Source: Verrucomicrobiaceae bacterium
GTDB lineage: Bacteria; Verrucomicrobiota; Verrucomicrobiia; Verrucomicrobiales; Verrucomicrobiaceae
Assembly: GCA_024232965.1 (NCBI GenBank)
Contig: JACKQF010000004.1
Location: forward strand, 496,001 to 560,000
Length of the DNA stretch: 64,000 bases
Direction of reading: 5' to 3'
A model generated the notes under the pieces. It was not told the origin of the DNA, searched no databases, and saw nothing but the letters and a program-made list of their open reading frames with translations. The position numbers were made by a program, and so were the translations under genes. Shown here in pieces: positions 26,806 to 35,100 of this stretch (positions are counted from its first letter, which is position 1; each line of letters opens with the position of its first letter).

Positions 26806-28812
26806 TTAAGGTTGCTCGGGAGCTTTTTCCTCTTCAGCAATCGGAGCTTCGGGCTCAGAATCTGGGGAGGCAGGCTCCTCAACGACAACCTCCGGCTCCG
26901 CAGGCGGCTGCGGGGTAGGCTCTGCTTCAAGGGCGGCTTCCGGCTCCGGTTCAGCTGGAGCGGCGGACTCTTCAGCGACCGAGTCAGCTGGAGTTTCCGA
27001 AACTTCACTGACCTCAGTTTCCGACGCAGCGGGAGATCCATCCTCCGCTTCTTCCTCCGACGCTGGAGCAGATTCTTCCCCTCCTTCATCCGGCGAGCCG
27101 TCAGCCTCAGCCTCAGCTTTCCCTTCGACTGGTTTCGCTGGTTTGGCTTTCTTGGGCTTCGGTTGAGCAGGGGCAGCTTCGCCTTGCACTCCAAGGAAAA
27201 CTTGGCCGTCGCTGTACTCGATGACGTAACCTTCGTTGGCCAACCAGCGAATATCGCGGAGGACGGAGATCTGGTCATTGCTGAGTTTCACGGGCTCGTT
27301 CGCAGGCTTACGGGCCGGACGGATCGGAACTTCGGCTGGCGCTCCCACAGTCTCCGTCGTTTCGGTCGCCTCGGCCGTCGGATCGATGGCGGGCTCGGCA
27401 GCGACTTCCGCAGGCGCCGGTTCTGCTGCGGCAACTTCGGCAACAGGCGCAGCCTCGTCTGGACTGATCTTTTTGACCAGTTTAAGAATCGGGATTCCCG
27501 GTGCGCGTTTAATCGCCTCCACGATGGTCGTGACTCGTTCAGAGAAGATCACCCCAGGATCAATTGCGCGCGGTTTGACGCGGTTGACGAAAAGCTTCCC
27601 GGCACGGCGCTTGAAGAGCTTGAGACCACGACGTTCAAAGCTGGAGCCGATCTTCTGACTCAGATCAAAGAGGTGCTTGCGAGCAGTGTCCACCGCCTGA
27701 CGCAGCATGACGAATAGCGCTGGTGCCAGTTGCTGCTTATCCACGCTTCCAGGGATGACGCCTTCGCGGACTTCCATGACGGATTGTTCCGCAAAGTGGG
27801 TCCGGAAATGGGCCTCCATCTCCATGCGGGTGCTAAAGGTTGTCGGCGGCGGAGCCTCTTCACCTTCAGCTGGCTCGTTGCCATCGGGAACAATCAGCAC
27901 CCAGCGATGACCTCGGCTGACTTGTTGCTTCCACTTAGCGACGAGTTCCGGATCGGACTCGACACGCACACGGCGCTTGTAGTCCTCAAGGGGCATGTTG
28001 GAAAAGCGCTCGCGATGCAGACGGATGAGCGCGGTCTGGAAGCTGTGATGGCTCGGAGGCGCCAGCAAGGTGCCACTGAAGCCACAGACAGCGACCGACG
28101 GATAATTGCCCTTGGGCTCTTCCAATTCGATTTCTTCCGAGCGGTAGTAAACCTCAAGCGCTCCACTGCGCAGAATGTGCTGAAGCGCTTCGTCTTTCGA
28201 GAGGAAGAATCCGCCGTCCGCAACGGTGTGGAAGAGACCCGTCGGACGCTCGTCTGCACAGGCAAAGCGCACATGATAGCGATCACCAGACGCAAGGATC
28301 AGACGGGTAACGTCGAACATGCTAAACGCATGCCCCGTTTGCTTCACGTGCTGAGCCAGCGCATCGAGGGATTTGTCATCAGGAACAATCGTGACGGTGA
28401 CATTCTTTGGGATCTCCTGCCACTCACGTTGAGGGCGATCACCAAAACGCCCTTCCGGACGCCCAGGCCGACCGTCGCGATCATCACGACGCGGGCGACG
28501 ATCTCCATCACGGGAAGGCGGGCCACCTGGGCCACGACGCGGGCCGCCGCGATCACGGTCTCTGGCACCACCTGCACCACCGCCAAAACCGCCACCTTCG
28601 CGCGGACGACCACGGCCTGGGCCACCACGATCATCGCGGAAGCGACCACCGCCGCGGCGCTGACCTTCGTCATCGAAGTCGACCTTTGGCAAATTGTTGG
28701 GCTGCTTACCAAACGTAGCGACCCAGTCGGGCATCATTTGCAAGCTGGATAGATCCACCAGGCCAGGTTGTTTACTGCCAGTGGTGGGGGAGGTACCTTC
28801 GGAATCGGTCAT
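26806..28812 (-). CDS. Large RGG-rich protein of unknown function, possibly RNA-binding
   Basis: 668 residues. Residues about 50-132 are an Arg/Gly/Asp-rich low-complexity region (RGGGRFRDDRGGPGRGRPREGG is typical), like RGG boxes of RNA-binding proteins. A folded region follows at about 135-430 (WQEIPKNVTVTIVPDDKSLDALAQHV, SGTLLAPPSHHSFQTALIRLHRERF). Residues about 475-525 look like a winged helix (LSNDQISVLRDIRWLANEGYVIEYSDGQVF). The last 140 residues are acidic, Pro/Ala/Glu-rich and probably disordered. No signal or membrane segment. I do not recognise the folded domains. A role in RNA or ribosome biology is an inference from composition. Confidence 0.75.
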   Translation of the reverse strand: MTDSEGTSPTTGSKQPGLVDLSSLQMMPDWVATFGKQPNNLPKVDFDDEGQRRGGGRFRDDRGGPGRGRPREGGGFGGGAGGARDRDRGGPRRGPGGPPSRDGDRRPRRDDRDGRPGRPEGRFGDRPQREWQEIPKNVTVTIVPDDKSLDALAQHVKQTGHAFSMFDVTRLILASGDRYHVRFACADERPTGLFHTVADGGFFLSKDEALQHILRSGALEVYYRSEEIELEEPKGNYPSVAVCGFSGTLLAPPSHHSFQTALIRLHRERFSNMPLEDYKRRVRVESDPELVAKWKQQVSRGHRWVLIVPDGNEPAEGEEAPPPTTFSTRMEMEAHFRTHFAEQSVMEVREGVIPGSVDKQQLAPALFVMLRQAVDTARKHLFDLSQKIGSSFERRGLKLFKRRAGKLFVNRVKPRAIDPGVIFSERVTTIVEAIKRAPGIPILKLVKKISPDEAAPVAEVAAAEPAPAEVAAEPAIDPTAEATETTETVGAPAEVPIRPARKPANEPVKLSNDQISVLRDIRWLANEGYVIEYSDGQVFLGVQGEAAPAQPKPKKAKPAKPVEGKAEAEADGSPDEGGEESAPASEEEAEDGSPAASETEVSEVSETPADSVAEESAAPAEPEPEAALEAEPTPQPPAEPEVVVEEPASPDSEPEAPIAEEEKAPEQP

Positions 28813-28992
28813 ACGGATGGGGGGGAGGCGGGAACTAGGTCGGGGGAAAGAAGAGCGGCATTATGGAGCACATCTTTCCGATCGCAATCAACCTTGCACA
28901 GGTTCTTTAACCGGGATTAGTGCTGATTGTTCGCTGTCAAAGGCCCGATTGGGGCACTTTTGACCGCAGATGGGTCTCATTTGTGAATTTAC

Positions 28993-29895
28993 ATGTCTAG
29001 TCCAACTATCCAGTTTTACAACCGTCAGAGTGGTCAGATCGAAGTCGAAAAAGTCTATGGAGAGGGCTTTCTGCGATTTGCATACGAGAACCCACTGGGC
29101 CGCGCAGCCCTGCATTTACTGCTAAAGAGGCGCCTCTTCTCCCAATGGTACGGCTGGCGTATGGACAGCACTAGCAGCCGATCAAAGATCCCAGAATTCA
29201 TCGATAAATACTCTGTCGATACCGCCGAATTTGCCAATCCAGCCGGTTCTTACCAGACCTTCAACGAGTTCTTTTATCGCAAACTCCTGCCCGAGGCCCG
29301 CCCCATCGATTCCGACCCTCACACCTTGGTCTTTCCAGCCGATGGGCGTCATCTGCTGATTCCAGACGCCTCCCAGTGCAGCGATTTTTTCATCAAAGGC
29401 ACCCGCTTTGATATCGCCGCACTCGTGGCTGACAAGGCCTTGGCAGAGGAATTCCACGATGCAGCCGTGCTGATTTCCCGACTTTGTCCGGTGGACTATC
29501 ACCGCTTTCACTTCCCCTCCGGCGGTCTCGCCTACGCACCCAGAGCCGTCAATGGCCCACTCTATTCAGTCAGCCCGATCGCACTGCTCAAGCGCCCCAG
29601 CATTCTCTGGGAAAACAAGCGCTGCATTTCCCGTCTACACACAGACACCTTCGGCAGCATGCTCCTCCTTGAAATCGGTGCCACCTGCGTCGGCAGTATC
29701 CTCCACACTGCCGAGCCCGACAGCGCCGTCCTCAAAGGTGATGAAAAAGGCTACTTCCGCTTCGGTGGCTCTTGCTTCATCACCCTGGTTCCAAAGGGTC
29801 GAGTCAAATTCTCGGACGACCTCATCGAGCACAGCGCTGCCGGCCGCGAGGTCTATGCACGCATGGGCGAAGTGTGCGGCGTGGCTACGCCATGA
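28993..29895 (+). CDS. psd: Phosphatidylserine decarboxylase
   Basis: 300 residues of the PSD-II type. Key blocks are FNEFFYRKLLPEARPI, VFPADGR, DYHRFHFPSGG, and NKRCISRLHTDTFG. The self-cleavage site that creates the pyruvoyl cofactor is normally LGST; here it reads FGGSCFITL, with Ser260 as the residue converted to pyruvoyl. The enzyme makes phosphatidylethanolamine at the inner membrane. It lies divergent from the RGG protein. A phosphatidylglycerophosphate synthase gene 2 kb away shares the phospholipid theme but is on the other strand. Confidence 0.92.
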   Translation: MSSPTIQFYNRQSGQIEVEKVYGEGFLRFAYENPLGRAALHLLLKRRLFSQWYGWRMDSTSSRSKIPEFIDKYSVDTAEFANPAGSYQTFNEFFYRKLLPEARPIDSDPHTLVFPADGRHLLIPDASQCSDFFIKGTRFDIAALVADKALAEEFHDAAVLISRLCPVDYHRFHFPSGGLAYAPRAVNGPLYSVSPIALLKRPSILWENKRCISRLHTDTFGSMLLLEIGATCVGSILHTAEPDSAVLKGDEKGYFRFGGSCFITLVPKGRVKFSDDLIEHSAAGREVYARMGEVCGVATP

Positions 29896-30047
29896 CGCGA
29901 GGCGCACCCCCTTGGCCACTATGTGGTGTCAACATCGAAGCAACGGATCTGAGACTTCCCTTTCATTCCCTGCCCTTAGCATCTCGACGACGATGCAGGA
30001 GCACGATGACAAACACGCCCCACCACTGCACCAGAATTGGTCAGACC

Positions 30048-31160
30048 TCAGACGCTTATCTTTCGATTGCGGGCTGTGATCGGCCAAGTCTCTGTGGCGC
30101 GTGAGTTGCTGATGATGAAGGCTTCTCCGTGCAGGGCGACGGTGGGACAGACGTGACGAGGAATGCCGTGCAACGTCTGTCCAATGAGGAAGTTGTCGGA
30201 GTGTTCGACCTCTAGGACGAGGTGTTCCTCGCTCTGCATGACCACGGGCACATCGTTATCAAACTCCATGAAGCGCACACGTGGATGCGGGTTCTCTGCG
30301 GCGACGGCTTTGTGCCCCAAATCAACAGTGATCCGATTGTTTGTGGGCTTACTGATAACGCGTGCCAGCAGGACTGCGGCGGGTTGAAAGGGTAGGTCTG
30401 GATGCTTGTCTCCGTATCCGAAGTCCCATAACACGGTGGTCCCTGGGCTGCATTGACGGTCGGTCTGTTCGGCGTGGATCGCGAAGGTGGGGGAACCGCC
30501 CGCGACAAATTCTTTGACGATCACCCCGTTCCCTTGCAGTTCCTTTTTGAAATCAAGAATCGGTGCGTAAGCCTCCTCGCACCGCTGCCGACGGGTGGCG
30601 AGATCGGCATCGTGAATGTGCCCATCGTAGGCGTGAATGCCACGGAATTGCAGTCTCGGCGTGTCCTTGACGGTCCGGGCAATGAACATGGCCTTCTGCC
30701 CCGGCTCGATGCCCGTGCGACCCATTCCGCAGTCTAGTTCCAAAAAGACTCCGATGGTTACATTTGCCTGCTGCGCGGCGCTGGCGAGAAAGCGAACGGT
30801 TTCCTCGTCATCTGCGATGGTGGAGAAAGTGGTGTCTGGATATTTGATGACGAGCTCTGCGAGACGATGCGCATTGTGCCCCACACAAGGCATAGCAAGG
30901 AGCACATCGGGGGCTTTTACCGTCGCGCACATCTCTGCTTCTGCGATGGTGGCAGCCTTGAACTTCGTAATCCCTGCCTCCAGTTGCATCTGGATGATCG
31001 GCCCCAGTTTGTGCGTCTTCACATGAGGACGCAGGCGCTCTGCACCACCAGCGATTTGGAGCATGAGTTGAAGGTTGTGCTCAATGCGCTCGCGATAAAG
31101 CAGCAGGGCTGGCGATGGCAGTTCGGCTTCGTTATCGATGTGATACCAGGCGGGATGCAT
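30048..31160 (-). CDS. PLP-dependent D-threonine aldolase / D-serine dehydratase-like enzyme
   Basis: 370 residues of the alanine-racemase-fold DSD/D-TA family. The PLP-lysine motif RPHVKTHK is at 44-51. The family's zinc-binding HxC is present as His336-Val-Cys338 in IPRHVCPT. LELDCGMGRTG and VAGGSPTF bind the cofactor phosphate. Members either cleave D-threonine-type beta-hydroxy amino acids or dehydrate D-serine; sequence alone does not decide. D-serine dehydration releases 2-aminoacrylate, and the gene directly upstream in the operon encodes RidA, which hydrolyses exactly that intermediate. This favours dehydratase or similar eliminating activity (inference). Confidence 0.85.
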   Translation of the reverse strand: MHPAWYHIDNEAELPSPALLLYRERIEHNLQLMLQIAGGAERLRPHVKTHKLGPIIQMQLEAGITKFKAATIAEAEMCATVKAPDVLLAMPCVGHNAHRLAELVIKYPDTTFSTIADDEETVRFLASAAQQANVTIGVFLELDCGMGRTGIEPGQKAMFIARTVKDTPRLQFRGIHAYDGHIHDADLATRRQRCEEAYAPILDFKKELQGNGVIVKEFVAGGSPTFAIHAEQTDRQCSPGTTVLWDFGYGDKHPDLPFQPAAVLLARVISKPTNNRITVDLGHKAVAAENPHPRVRFMEFDNDVPVVMQSEEHLVLEVEHSDNFLIGQTLHGIPRHVCPTVALHGEAFIISNSRATETWPITARNRKISV

Positions 31161-31171
31161 AAGGTGTGGAA

Positions 31172-31636
31172 TCAGGCGTTGAGTTCAAAGATGCCTTCGA
31201 TTTCGACGGCGATGTTTCCAGGCAGGGAGCCCATGCCCACGGCGCTGCGGGCACCGATGCCATTCTCGTCCCCCCAGACCTCCGCAAAGAGTTCCGAACA
31301 GCCGTTGATGACCTTGGGATGATCTTCGAAATCGCCGGTGGAGTTGACCATGCCGAGCAGTTTGATCACGCGCTTCACACGATTGAGACTTCCGAGCTCT
31401 GATTTTAGTGTGGCGAGCAGCGCTAGGCCAGTTTGGCGGGCCGCATGCTTCCCATCCTCCAGCCCCAGATCCGCACCCAATCGGCCACAGAGATAGCCGG
31501 CTTCTCCGAGGTATGGACCATGCCCTGATACATACGCTACGTTCCCAATAATCACGACGGGCTTATAGACGCCTCCTTTGGGCGGTGCAGGCGGTAGGGT
31601 CAGGGCAAGTTCTTCCAGGCGGGCGTCGATGTTCAT
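31172..31636 (-). CDS. RidA-family enamine/imine deaminase
   Basis: 154 residues. The RidA (YjgF/YER057c) pattern is clear: YKPVVIIGNVAYVSGHGPY, QTGLALLATLKSELGSLNRVKRVIKLLGMVNS, and ENGIGARSAVGMGSLPGNIAVEIEGIFEL. The Arg in IGARSAVG is the residue that binds the imine substrate in active members. RidA enzymes hydrolyse reactive 2-aminoacrylate and related enamines released by PLP enzymes. It lies 4 bases after pgsA and 11 bases before a PLP lyase gene on the same strand, so it is part of a tight operon. Confidence 0.93.
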   Translation of the reverse strand: MNIDARLEELALTLPPAPPKGGVYKPVVIIGNVAYVSGHGPYLGEAGYLCGRLGADLGLEDGKHAARQTGLALLATLKSELGSLNRVKRVIKLLGMVNSTGDFEDHPKVINGCSELFAEVWGDENGIGARSAVGMGSLPGNIAVEIEGIFELNA

Positions 31637-31640
31637 GGTT

Positions 31641-32222
31641 TCAGGCGTCGTTGAATAGGCTGCGGTTTTTCCAGAAATAGCTGAAGCCGGAGACCAGCGT
31701 CAGCAGTGTGGTGAAATAAACGATGAATGCCCCTAGGTATCCCTGAAAGACAGGCAGATTGTCAAAAAACGGGCGTAACGAGCCAAAAAGCGGTTCCTGT
31801 GCCGCATCCCGCAGGAGGAAATAGATCACGGTGACGATCTGCCAGACCATCTTGTGCTTCCCCAACTTCTCTGCAGCTAGGACGACGCCGTGATTCGCAG
31901 CAACCAACCGAATCCCGGTGACGAAGAACTCGCGAGCCAAGATCACGATCGCGATCCAGGCGGGCAGGTTCGATTTCTCCACCAAAAGGATCAGTGCGGC
32001 GGTGATGAGAATCTTATCCGCCAGGGGATCAAAGAGCTTCCCGAAATTCGTCACCAAGTTGCGACTGCGGGCGATAGAGCCATCCAGGTAGTCAGTGATA
32101 GAGGCCACGGCAAACAGCAGCAAGGCGAACGACCGGGCGTTGTGCATCGGCAGGTAAAAACACACCACGAAGACAACCGTGAGCAAAAGACGCGAAACGG
32201 TGAGTTTGTTGGGCAGGTTCAT
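31641..32222 (-). CDS. pgsA: Phosphatidylglycerophosphate synthase (CDP-alcohol phosphatidyltransferase)
   Basis: 193 residues. The start MNLPNKLTVSRLL is the classic PgsA N-terminus. The catalytic CDP-alcohol motif D-G-x2-A-R-x8-G-x3-D-x3-D is present as DGSIARSRNLVTNFGKLFDPLAD. About five membrane helices follow. It makes phosphatidylglycerol phosphate from CDP-diacylglycerol and glycerol-3-phosphate at the inner membrane. It heads a minus-strand operon with RidA and the PLP lyase. Confidence 0.95.
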   Translation of the reverse strand: MNLPNKLTVSRLLLTVVFVVCFYLPMHNARSFALLLFAVASITDYLDGSIARSRNLVTNFGKLFDPLADKILITAALILLVEKSNLPAWIAIVILAREFFVTGIRLVAANHGVVLAAEKLGKHKMVWQIVTVIYFLLRDAAQEPLFGSLRPFFDNLPVFQGYLGAFIVYFTTLLTLVSGFSYFWKNRSLFNDA

Positions 32223-32526
32223 GGGGCAGTGGGAACTTCTGTTTAGTCGCTGCCGACGCAGTTTGTCAATGGTCAGAGAGTGAACAGTGCCTAACTCAGC
32301 CGGAGGCGGTTCCTTTGCCGACGCACCTTAGGAGGCGGTGTGGCCCGGAAAGATCTTGGGCCGGATTGGACGGAGGGAAGGAAAAACGACGGTTTCGCTC
32401 ATTTTTGGCGATCCTCGATGAACATTTCTCAAATATGAAATGTCTGACACCTGCTATTTTGCGGCTTTTTTATCGTAATCGCGATATTTTCTCAAAATTC
32501 CCTTGTCATAATATTCATAATAGATA
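32223..32526. other. 304-base divergent intergenic region before the exopolysaccharide locus
   Basis: No gene seen. The left half has normal GC and two copies of TGCCGACGCA (near 32250 and 32314). The right half (about 32400-32526) is strikingly AT-rich. It contains a perfect inverted repeat (32422-32443), a T-run, and a stretch with TTGTCA, TAATAT and TAGATAAT close to the first gene. This is the likely promoter and control region of the polysaccharide operon. Confidence 0.6.
32422..32443 (+). promoter_or_regulatory. Inverted repeat in the AT-rich upstream region of the EPS locus
   Basis: ACATTTC (32422-32428) and GAAATGT (32437-32443) form a perfect 7-bp dyad with an 8-base AT-rich spacer, 84 bases upstream of the priming glycosyltransferase. 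The symmetry and position suit a dimeric regulator. A transcript hairpin is the alternative. Confidence 0.4.
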
Positions 32527-34113
32527 ATGTCGTCATATATGAGAGACCAACAAGAAATAAACGGAAAAACAGGACGCGCACCTTCGCTGCCTGGATTCCC
32601 CTCCAACGGGGCGGCGGCCATGGCTGGCGGTTTCGGATCTGGAATTTCTCTCCTTTCTGGCAGGATAGCCAGTGCACCCGTCACGAGGTCCCGGACCCAC
32701 CGCTACGTGATGCTGGCGATCGTCGGCGACTATTCAGTGGCCATTTTGTCCTGTTTCCTTGCCTACTGGTTGCGCTTTCACTCGGTCATTCGTGACATGG
32801 GCATCTATGAGCCGCTGACGATGCGCCAGTACATGGGACACATGCTCCTGGGCAGTGTGTCTTTGGTAGCTGTGATGGGTTTCATGGGAATCTACCAGCG
32901 CGCATCCCTCCTCCGCCCGCGCTGGGTGGCAGATCGGATCCTGCATGCCTGTGTGCTCTGGACGCTCGGGTTCTTGACTGTGACGCTGGCTCTGAAGCTC
33001 CAACCTCCGATCTCCCGCGTCTACACAGCCCTCAATGGAGTCAGCGCCTTCGTGCTGCTGCAATTGTGGAGATACGCTTTGAACATGATCCTACGGGATC
33101 CTCGCCGCCTAGCGACACTGCGTCAGCGAACCATTTTTGTGGGTTGGAACGAAGACTCCGCCCGACTCTGGAACTCGCTCCGCAGCGATCCCTACTCGGC
33201 TTTGGAGGTCATTGGCCGAGTGTCCCCGACCGGTACCGCTGGCGGTGAAGGCTCCGAGCTTTTTCCTGAAACGATTCAAACTGGTCTGGCCCCTCGCCAC
33301 CTCGGCACCGTGGCGGATTTGGAAACGCTCTTCCACGACAACGCGGTGGACATGGTGATCCTCTCGGATCTAAATGGCCAAAATGAAGAACTGCTCGCTC
33401 TCTCATCACTCTGCGAACGCGAGCTAGTGCAGTTCAAGGTGATCCCTTCATGCTTCCGTATTTTCATCTCTGGCCTGCACCTTGAGACCGTGGCGGGAAC
33501 GCCGATTCTGGGCGTCGACCGCCTGCCCCTCGATAGCACCTTCAACCTCGTCCTGAAGCGGGTGGTCGATGTCATCGGTGGTGCGTTTGGGATGATCATG
33601 TCACTCCCTATCATCGGTCTCTTCGGCCTCCTAGTGTGGCTAGAATCTCGTGGCGCCATCCTCTATCGCCAGCGCCGTAGTGGTGCCAATGGCCACCCTT
33701 TCTACATCTACAAGATCCGGTCGATGAAACTGGACGCAGAAAAGGAAAGCGGTGCCAAATGGTGTACAGCGGACGATCCACGGCGCCTGCGCGTCGGTGC
33801 GTTCATGCGGAAGTGGAATATCGATGAGCTACCCCAGTTCTGGAACGTGCTGAAGGGCGAAATGAGCCTCGTCGGCCCACGTCCAGAGCGCCCCGAGCTG
33901 ATCCAGAACTTCAAGCACGAAATCCCGCATTACAACGCTCGTCACCACGCCAAGCCTGGCATGACCGGTTGGGCGCAGATCAAGGGCCTGCGCGGCGACA
34001 CCAGCCTGGAAGAACGCATCAAGTGTGACCTATGGTATCTGGAGAACTGGAGCCTGCTCCTCGACTTCCAGATCATGATCATGACCTTCTTCAAGCGAGA
34101 CAACGCCTACTAA
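32527..34113 (+). CDS. Polyprenyl-phosphate sugar phosphotransferase (priming glycosyltransferase)
   Basis: 528 residues. A disordered N-terminus (1-55) precedes four or five membrane helices (about 58-180). A Rossmann-like CoA-binding-type domain follows (about 195-320). The C-terminal bacterial sugar transferase domain (about 335-528) has KRVVDVIGGAFGMIMSLPIIGL, YRQRRSGANGHPFYIYKIRSM, WNIDELPQFWNVLKGEMSLVGPRPERPE and KPGMTGWAQIKG, all diagnostic of the WbaP/EpsL family. It transfers a sugar phosphate to undecaprenyl phosphate to start each repeat unit. It is the first gene of an eight-gene plus-strand locus. Confidence 0.95.
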   Translation: MSSYMRDQQEINGKTGRAPSLPGFPSNGAAAMAGGFGSGISLLSGRIASAPVTRSRTHRYVMLAIVGDYSVAILSCFLAYWLRFHSVIRDMGIYEPLTMRQYMGHMLLGSVSLVAVMGFMGIYQRASLLRPRWVADRILHACVLWTLGFLTVTLALKLQPPISRVYTALNGVSAFVLLQLWRYALNMILRDPRRLATLRQRTIFVGWNEDSARLWNSLRSDPYSALEVIGRVSPTGTAGGEGSELFPETIQTGLAPRHLGTVADLETLFHDNAVDMVILSDLNGQNEELLALSSLCERELVQFKVIPSCFRIFISGLHLETVAGTPILGVDRLPLDSTFNLVLKRVVDVIGGAFGMIMSLPIIGLFGLLVWLESRGAILYRQRRSGANGHPFYIYKIRSMKLDAEKESGAKWCTADDPRRLRVGAFMRKWNIDELPQFWNVLKGEMSLVGPRPERPELIQNFKHEIPHYNARHHAKPGMTGWAQIKGLRGDTSLEERIKCDLWYLENWSLLLDFQIMIMTFFKRDNAY

Positions 34114-34149
34114 TCGCCCGTCCGCCAACCTCCGATTTATCTCTGCACC

Positions 34150-35076
34150 ATGTGCTGTCCCTCTGTCACTTTCACAGTCTATACGCCCACCTTCAATCGG
34201 GCACACACGCTGCATCGGGCCTACGAAAGCCTGAAACAGCAAACATTCCGCGACTTTGAGTGGTTGATCGTCGACGACGGATCCACCGATGAAACCGCTA
34301 CGCTGATCAAAACTTGGCAGCAGGAAAATCTAGTCCCCATCCGGTACTTTCCGCGCCCCCATCGAGGTGCTCATGTGGCCCACAATGTTGGGGTCAACCA
34401 ATCAAAAGGAGAGCTCCTCATCAAGCTCGACTCCGACGATGCCTGCGTGCCAGAGACGCTGGCGACCCTTCACCGCGCCTGGACCGGCATTCCTCAAGAA
34501 AAGCGCGGCGGCTTTGCTGGAGTAACGGTTTTATGCAAAGACGAAAAAGGGTTGCTGGTGGGCAATCGTTTCCCACACAATCCGCTCGATTGCAGCTCCC
34601 AAGAGTTGGAGTACAAATATCGCGTGAAGGGAGAAAAGTGGGGCTGCGTCCGCACCGATATCCTGCGCACCGTCCCCTTTCCTGAAGATGTGCCTGGCAA
34701 TTTCATCCCAGAGTCCTTTATCTGGAGCCAGATCGGCCGCAAGTATTTGACCCGCCACGTCAATGAGGTGCTGCGCATCTACTGGACCGACGCTCCGAGC
34801 CTCGTACATGGCCGCCCGAATCCATTCACGAACGCCGCGGGCCATCGCCTAATGTTCCTCGCGATCCTCAACAATGAGATCTCTTGGTTTGCCTCCGCGC
34901 CCTTGCGGCTATTCCGCGCAGCAGCGCAGTTCGCCCGCTTCGGTTGGCTAAGCGGTATGAAACTAAGCGCCCAAAACGAAGCTCTTAGCGGCTGGAAACA
35001 ACGCCTACTCTGGTTGGCAGCTCTACCCGCAGCCCAAATCATGGTCTGGCGCGATCAACGTCGGCAAGCGGCCTGA
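34150..35076 (+). CDS. GT2 family glycosyltransferase
   Basis: 308 residues with a GT-A fold: FTVYTPTFNRAHTLHRAYESL, then FEWLIVDDGSTDET, and the metal-binding LDSDDACVPETL. A Trp/Arg-rich C-terminus follows. No membrane helix is evident. It probably adds one sugar of the repeat unit at the cytoplasmic face. It begins 36 bases after the priming enzyme and 24 bases before the next gene. Confidence 0.9.
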   Translation: MCCPSVTFTVYTPTFNRAHTLHRAYESLKQQTFRDFEWLIVDDGSTDETATLIKTWQQENLVPIRYFPRPHRGAHVAHNVGVNQSKGELLIKLDSDDACVPETLATLHRAWTGIPQEKRGGFAGVTVLCKDEKGLLVGNRFPHNPLDCSSQELEYKYRVKGEKWGCVRTDILRTVPFPEDVPGNFIPESFIWSQIGRKYLTRHVNEVLRIYWTDAPSLVHGRPNPFTNAAGHRLMFLAILNNEISWFASAPLRLFRAAAQFARFGWLSGMKLSAQNEALSGWKQRLLWLAALPAAQIMVWRDQRRQAA

Positions 35077-35100
35077 GCCGCCCCACCACAGCGTCACCCG

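Noticed and set aside
27730..28752. Plus-strand open frames opposite the RGG protein
   Set aside because: They are reflections of the low-complexity RGG and acidic regions; the His/Thr-rich text has no motif.
31890..32246. Plus-strand frame opposite pgsA
   Set aside because: Antisense shadow of pgsA; His/Gln-rich with no motif.
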